Shown piece by piece: positions 60,734 to 64,000 of a stretch of 64,000 nt of DNA; within the stretch, counting starts at the first letter, position 1, and the number at the start of each line of letters is the position of its first letter. The notes below the pieces were generated by a model. That model was not told the DNA's origin. It worked only from the letters and a program-made list of their open reading frames with translations, and did no database searches. The position numbers and the translations under genes are program-made. The stretch is from an uncultured Ilyobacter sp. (GTDB lineage: Bacteria; Fusobacteriota; Fusobacteriia; Fusobacteriales; Fusobacteriaceae): contig NZ_OY764058.1 in the NCBI RefSeq assembly GCF_963668085.1, forward strand, positions 372,001 to 436,000, given 5' to 3'.

Positions 60734-62313
60734 GGGATAACCTCACTTTCTTCTGATGATACTTGATATAGATAGTTACTTCCTATCTTAAACTTATTGA
60801 AATTACTTAAAGTATTTTTTAGCTCCTGATTTCTTTTAATATCTTTTGTTCTTACAAAAAGGATTATATTTTTCTCTCTGATAACCTTATGTAAGCTATC
60901 CAAATCATTAATATTTATAACTGGCTCATGGAGATAGACATCCATATTTTCTGATTTTTCAAAATTAAATGCATAAAAGCTGGATGCTATTTTTTTTGAT
61001 TTTATTTCCTGTCCCTTCTCAGCGAGAGCCTTTAGCCCTATTTCGCTGTTTAAGTCTTCAAGATTCATAGAAATGGAAAAAATAAGAAACAACATCCCAA
61101 AAATAATTCCCCAAAATGATTTTTTAAAATTCCCCTTTTCTATATGTAAAAGGGAATATATACCTGCTAAAGAGACAAACAGCAAGCCACTATAAAATAA
61201 AAAAGTTATTTCAAAGGGTAGTTTATTTAAAAATGCAGCCGCAAAAATTCCAGGGAATATTAAAAACAGTAATAATCCAGGAAGTGCCGCACACCATTTC
61301 CAGTATTTTTCCTTTGACAGTCTCCTAAACTGTAACACAGATAGAAAAGCCACAAAGGGATAAGCTGGAAGTAGGTATATTTCAAGCTTGCTGCTTATAA
61401 AAGAAAGCAGGATGAAAGTAGATATTACAACTGTTCTAAAGAATTTTTCCAGAAGACCTGCATTGCTTCTGTTTTTTATTCCCAGGATAAAAGTAGTGAC
61501 ATAAAAAAGAGACCAAGGAAGAAAACTTGCTAGAGATCCTGTGAAATAATAATAAAAAGGTCTTTTGTGTTTGAAGGAGTTTACCCCCCTTCCTACAGTC
61601 TGTTTTACTGTGAGGTTATAAAGGTAACCCTTTCCCCCTTCGAAATATACCAAGGAAAGCCAGATGACTGTTAGACTAACTAGAATAATAAGTCCTCTTA
61701 ATGGAAGATACTGTCTTATTTTAGAAAGTTTTTTCTCAGCTGTAAGAAATACAATTATAGATACCAGCGGAATGAGTATTCCCAAAGGCCCCTTGGTAAA
61801 CAGTGCAAGAAAGATCCACAGCCAAATAAGATAAGGCTCCCAAGATTTTCCAATTCCTGTATAGCATCTGTAGAAACTGTATAGAGAAAGAATTATAAAC
61901 AGTGTCATGAGCATATCCATCCTAAGAACAAGTCCACCTCCAAGGAAGATAGATGTGGTGAAGAGCATTCCTGATGCTAGAGTCTGATCTTCTTCGTCTA
62001 GTTCAGATGAAGACCACCTGCTCATTATTATAAGTATCAAAAGGGCCGGTAAAAGACTGAACATTCCAATTGTAGGAACACTGTAGCTCCCAGTTATGTT
62101 CTTGACCATCATGATGATCCAAAAGTATAAGGGGGGTTTGTCTGCATATGGAATTCCGTGATTATAGAAAGCAAATATATTTCCTTTATCTAAGGCCTCA
62201 GTTACTATACTTATATATTTAAGTTCGTTGTCAGGTGTAAGATCTCTAAAAAAGAAAATAGGATAAACCAAGAGTGCCATTCCTATAAATATGAAAATTT
62301 TTCTATTTTTCAT
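60730..62313 (-). CDS. ArnT/PMT-like (GT39) glycosyltransferase
   Basis: A 527-residue integral membrane protein with about twelve helices and a C-terminal soluble part. The first periplasmic loop has DLTPDNELKYISIVTEALDKG and the ADKPPLYFWI motif that is typical of ArnT-type lipid-linked sugar transferases; FTKGPLGILIPLVSIIVFL follows. It transfers a sugar from a polyprenyl phosphate donor, probably to lipid A, glycan or protein at the outer face of the inner membrane. Acceptor unknown. It follows another GT39 gene by 39 bases. Confidence 0.87.
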   Translation of the reverse strand: MKNRKIFIFIGMALLVYPIFFFRDLTPDNELKYISIVTEALDKGNIFAFYNHGIPYADKPPLYFWIIMMVKNITGSYSVPTIGMFSLLPALLILIIMSRWSSSELDEEDQTLASGMLFTTSIFLGGGLVLRMDMLMTLFIILSLYSFYRCYTGIGKSWEPYLIWLWIFLALFTKGPLGILIPLVSIIVFLTAEKKLSKIRQYLPLRGLIILVSLTVIWLSLVYFEGGKGYLYNLTVKQTVGRGVNSFKHKRPFYYYFTGSLASFLPWSLFYVTTFILGIKNRSNAGLLEKFFRTVVISTFILLSFISSKLEIYLLPAYPFVAFLSVLQFRRLSKEKYWKWCAALPGLLLFLIFPGIFAAAFLNKLPFEITFLFYSGLLFVSLAGIYSLLHIEKGNFKKSFWGIIFGMLFLIFSISMNLEDLNSEIGLKALAEKGQEIKSKKIASSFYAFNFEKSENMDVYLHEPVININDLDSLHKVIREKNIILFVRTKDIKRNQELKNTLSNFNKFKIGSNYLYQVSSEESEVIP

Positions 62314-62352
62314 GAGTATAATTCCTTTCAGGTAAGAGGTATCTAAATCATC

Positions 62353-63963
62353 TTAACCTTTTTTATTTTTAATCACTTTGTATAAATAAATAATTTTATC
62401 GTCATCTTCATATTGGTAGTAAGTATCTTTTTTTTCTATTATAAATTGAGATTTAAGAGTTTCTTTTATCAGTAGCTCTTTTCTACTGTCTAACAAGAAA
62501 AACTCATTGGGCATATTTTGAAAATTATCTATTACTTTTATTTTCTGACCGACCTTCCATACATTCTCAATCTGATCGTCTTTAAACGTATAAACAATAC
62601 TAGAAAATGTATTTGAGTCTTTGACAGTGCTCAAATATTTATATTCATCTCGGTATTCTGTTCTTACGTATTTTTCTACAAACCATGTCACAGAGATGTT
62701 GATTATAATCATTAAGAATCCTGTCATAAAAAGGATTTGTTTTATTTTTCTTTTTTTAGTAAATCCCATTATAAATTCGTATGAAAAGAATAAAAAAAAC
62801 ACTGCAACAAATGATAAATATATGATTCCTATATGTCTATTTCTATATCCTTTGAAGTAAAACATAGGGGGAATTAAAATCGATATTGTGACCATAAGAA
62901 TGGTATGAGTTTTTATTATAAAATTTTCTATTTTTACAAGCTCTTTCCAGTCTCTGTTTATGAAATAAAAGATAAGATGTGAGGCCATCATAGGAGTCAG
63001 AATATACAGTGGAACTCCATATCTTTTTTTCTTCATTTTTATTAAAGATATCAAAACAAAAGTTATTAAATTCCATAAAAAAAGCATTGAGAAAAATTTA
63101 TTATCTGGGCTTCTTTTTTCTGACCATTTTTTGAAAAAAGAAGCGAGAGCAAAAATCATCCACACACCAATGTAAATAACATAATCAAAATAATAAAATA
63201 TGCTTTTTACATGTTTGTTTGACCAGGTAGAAGCCTCTTTATTCATGACAGAGATAAAGAGATCTTTTTGAGTTAACATAATCGCCGCAGGCCATAAAGC
63301 AGCCAAACCCACCCCTATAACAATAGTAAATAATATTTTTTTCCAGCTGACTCTTATATTTGAAAACCCATAGGTTACAGAATACGCTACAAAAAATGGT
63401 AACATCATGCCGTAGACAGGTACGGGTCCTTTACTGAGGAGTGACACCCCCATAAAGACACCGGAGATTATGAAATAAATTATGTTCAAGGATTTTAAAC
63501 CTATAAAAATATATGTAACACATCCAAACATAAAAATATAGGGGAACATATCCCATGCATTCTCATTTCCAAGTTTTATTATCATAAAGGTTGTGGTACT
63601 TACCAACCCAGATATAAAAGCCAATTCAGGATTTTTCGTAGCTGATTTTACCAAAAAATAAATCAGAAAAATCAGTCCCAAGGTGCATATTGCAATTGGA
63701 AGTCTGAGGACAAACTCATTGGTTGTTGTGTTAAAAAATTTCATAAATAAAGCTGTCAGCCATGTGGGAAAGGGAGGTTTTTCAAATCTGAATTCACCGT
63801 TCATGGTGGTTATGATCCAGTTCCCATTTTGTACCATCTCTCTAGCAGTGACAAAATTTCGTGCTTCCATTATTCCTACCCTACCAACCCATAGGCTAGG
63901 AAACAGTGTTATTATTCCGTAGAAAAAAAGATAAAGGAGACTTTTTTTCTCTCTAACTTGCAT
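62353..63963 (-). CDS. GT39-family (ArnT/PMT-like) glycosyltransferase
   Basis: A 536-residue membrane glycosyltransferase paralogous to its neighbour. The first loop has WVGRVGIMEARNFVTAREMV with the acidic residue and EKPPFPTWLTALFMKFF; LLSKGPVPVYGMMLPFFVAY matches the conserved KGP segment. About twelve helices. Two GT39 genes in tandem with an epimerase suggest a lipopolysaccharide or surface glycan modification locus. GGGAGG is five bases before the ATG. Confidence 0.87.
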   Translation of the reverse strand: MQVREKKSLLYLFFYGIITLFPSLWVGRVGIMEARNFVTAREMVQNGNWIITTMNGEFRFEKPPFPTWLTALFMKFFNTTTNEFVLRLPIAICTLGLIFLIYFLVKSATKNPELAFISGLVSTTTFMIIKLGNENAWDMFPYIFMFGCVTYIFIGLKSLNIIYFIISGVFMGVSLLSKGPVPVYGMMLPFFVAYSVTYGFSNIRVSWKKILFTIVIGVGLAALWPAAIMLTQKDLFISVMNKEASTWSNKHVKSIFYYFDYVIYIGVWMIFALASFFKKWSEKRSPDNKFFSMLFLWNLITFVLISLIKMKKKRYGVPLYILTPMMASHLIFYFINRDWKELVKIENFIIKTHTILMVTISILIPPMFYFKGYRNRHIGIIYLSFVAVFFLFFSYEFIMGFTKKRKIKQILFMTGFLMIIINISVTWFVEKYVRTEYRDEYKYLSTVKDSNTFSSIVYTFKDDQIENVWKVGQKIKVIDNFQNMPNEFFLLDSRKELLIKETLKSQFIIEKKDTYYQYEDDDKIIYLYKVIKNKKG

Positions 63964-64000
63964 CGCTACCTCCCGCCAGTCTTTCTTTTTTTATGAGATA
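63953..64000 (-). CDS. Possible 3' end of an upstream gene (partial)
   Basis: One reverse-strand frame stays open from the window edge to a TAG at 63955-63953, encoding YLIKKERLAGGSDAS and overlapping the start of the GT39 gene by 11 bases. This would be a coupled upstream member of the glycosyltransferase operon. Sixteen codons are too few to identify it, and it could be chance. Confidence 0.25.
   Translation of the reverse strand, partial: YLIKKERLAGGSDAS

Overview
The window is an AT-rich bacterial chromosome segment. Its gene content fits an anaerobic fusobacterium of the Ilyobacter/Propionigenium/Fusobacterium type. The pointers are a lysine 2,3-aminomutase, pyruvate carboxylase, GltS, an anaerobe's oxygen-defence set (flavodiiron protein, ferredoxin, desulfoferrodoxin, DPS-like ferritin), glycine-reductase-style thioredoxin genes, short intergenic gaps and canonical AGGAGG ribosome binding sites. 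The genus is inferred from gene content only. No rRNA, tRNA, CRISPR array, prophage or complete insertion sequence was seen.

Layout. 1-2.7 kb: the start of an OppB-type permease gene, an unknown two-helix membrane protein and an L,D-transpeptidase. 2.7-9.6 kb: two fused basic-amino-acid enzymes (ornithine-decarboxylase-like plus arginase; lysine 2,3-aminomutase plus GNAT acetyltransferase) and an aminotransferase. 9.6-14.7 kb: pyruvate carboxylase behind a structured leader, then an AcuI-like reductase. 14.9-16.7 kb: a MITE-like repeat and an OLD-family nuclease. 16.7-21.2 kb: a split ThrE exporter, a LytS/LytR-type two-component system and a YjdF-like protein. 21.7-25.6 kb: GltS, glutamate racemase and exonuclease I. 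25.7-31.7 kb: a pyrimidine operon, pyrB-pyrI-pyrK-pyrD-pyrF-pyrC-pyrE, preceded by an apparent PyrL-type leader peptide and attenuator. 31.7-34.3 kb: ilvB-ilvN preceded by an Ile/Leu-rich leader peptide and five alternately pairing RNA segments. 34.3-38.5 kb: an old-yellow-enzyme homologue, an ABC-F protein and a cyclase-family hydrolase. 38.5-45.2 kb: a reverse-strand thiol-redox island (small Cys proteins, glutaredoxin, DsrE, flavin reductase, FrnE/DsbA, HAD, peroxiredoxin, thioredoxin, thioredoxin reductase) ending in a TetR gene; the same operator-like sequence lies before trxB and before the TetR gene. 45.4-47.9 kb: an unknown secreted protein, the second MITE-like copy and an NRAMP-related transporter behind a leader terminator. 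48-53.3 kb: fprA-ferredoxin-desulfoferrodoxin, a cupin, a DPS-like ferritin, a PduO-like protein and small unknowns. 53.4-58.6 kb: a BCCT transporter behind a leader terminator, a lycopene-cyclase-like/UbiA pair, a Bax-inhibitor-1 family protein and a cupin-like protein. 58.8-64 kb: a TetR regulator, a nucleotide-sugar epimerase, two GT39 (ArnT/PMT-like) glycosyltransferases and a 32-residue membrane peptide.

The strongest theme is RNA-level control. At least two ribosome-mediated attenuators (pyr, ilv) can be read directly, and three more leaders (pyc, NRAMP, BCCT) contain intrinsic terminators just before the gene. The second theme is fused enzymes: arginase with an ornithine-type decarboxylase would take arginine to putrescine in one polypeptide, and KamA with an AblB-like domain would take lysine to N-acetyl-beta-lysine. 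No single new multi-gene defence system is evident. The best candidates for something undescribed are the ilv and pyr attenuators, the decarboxylase-arginase fusion and the UbiA/lycopene-cyclase-like pair.
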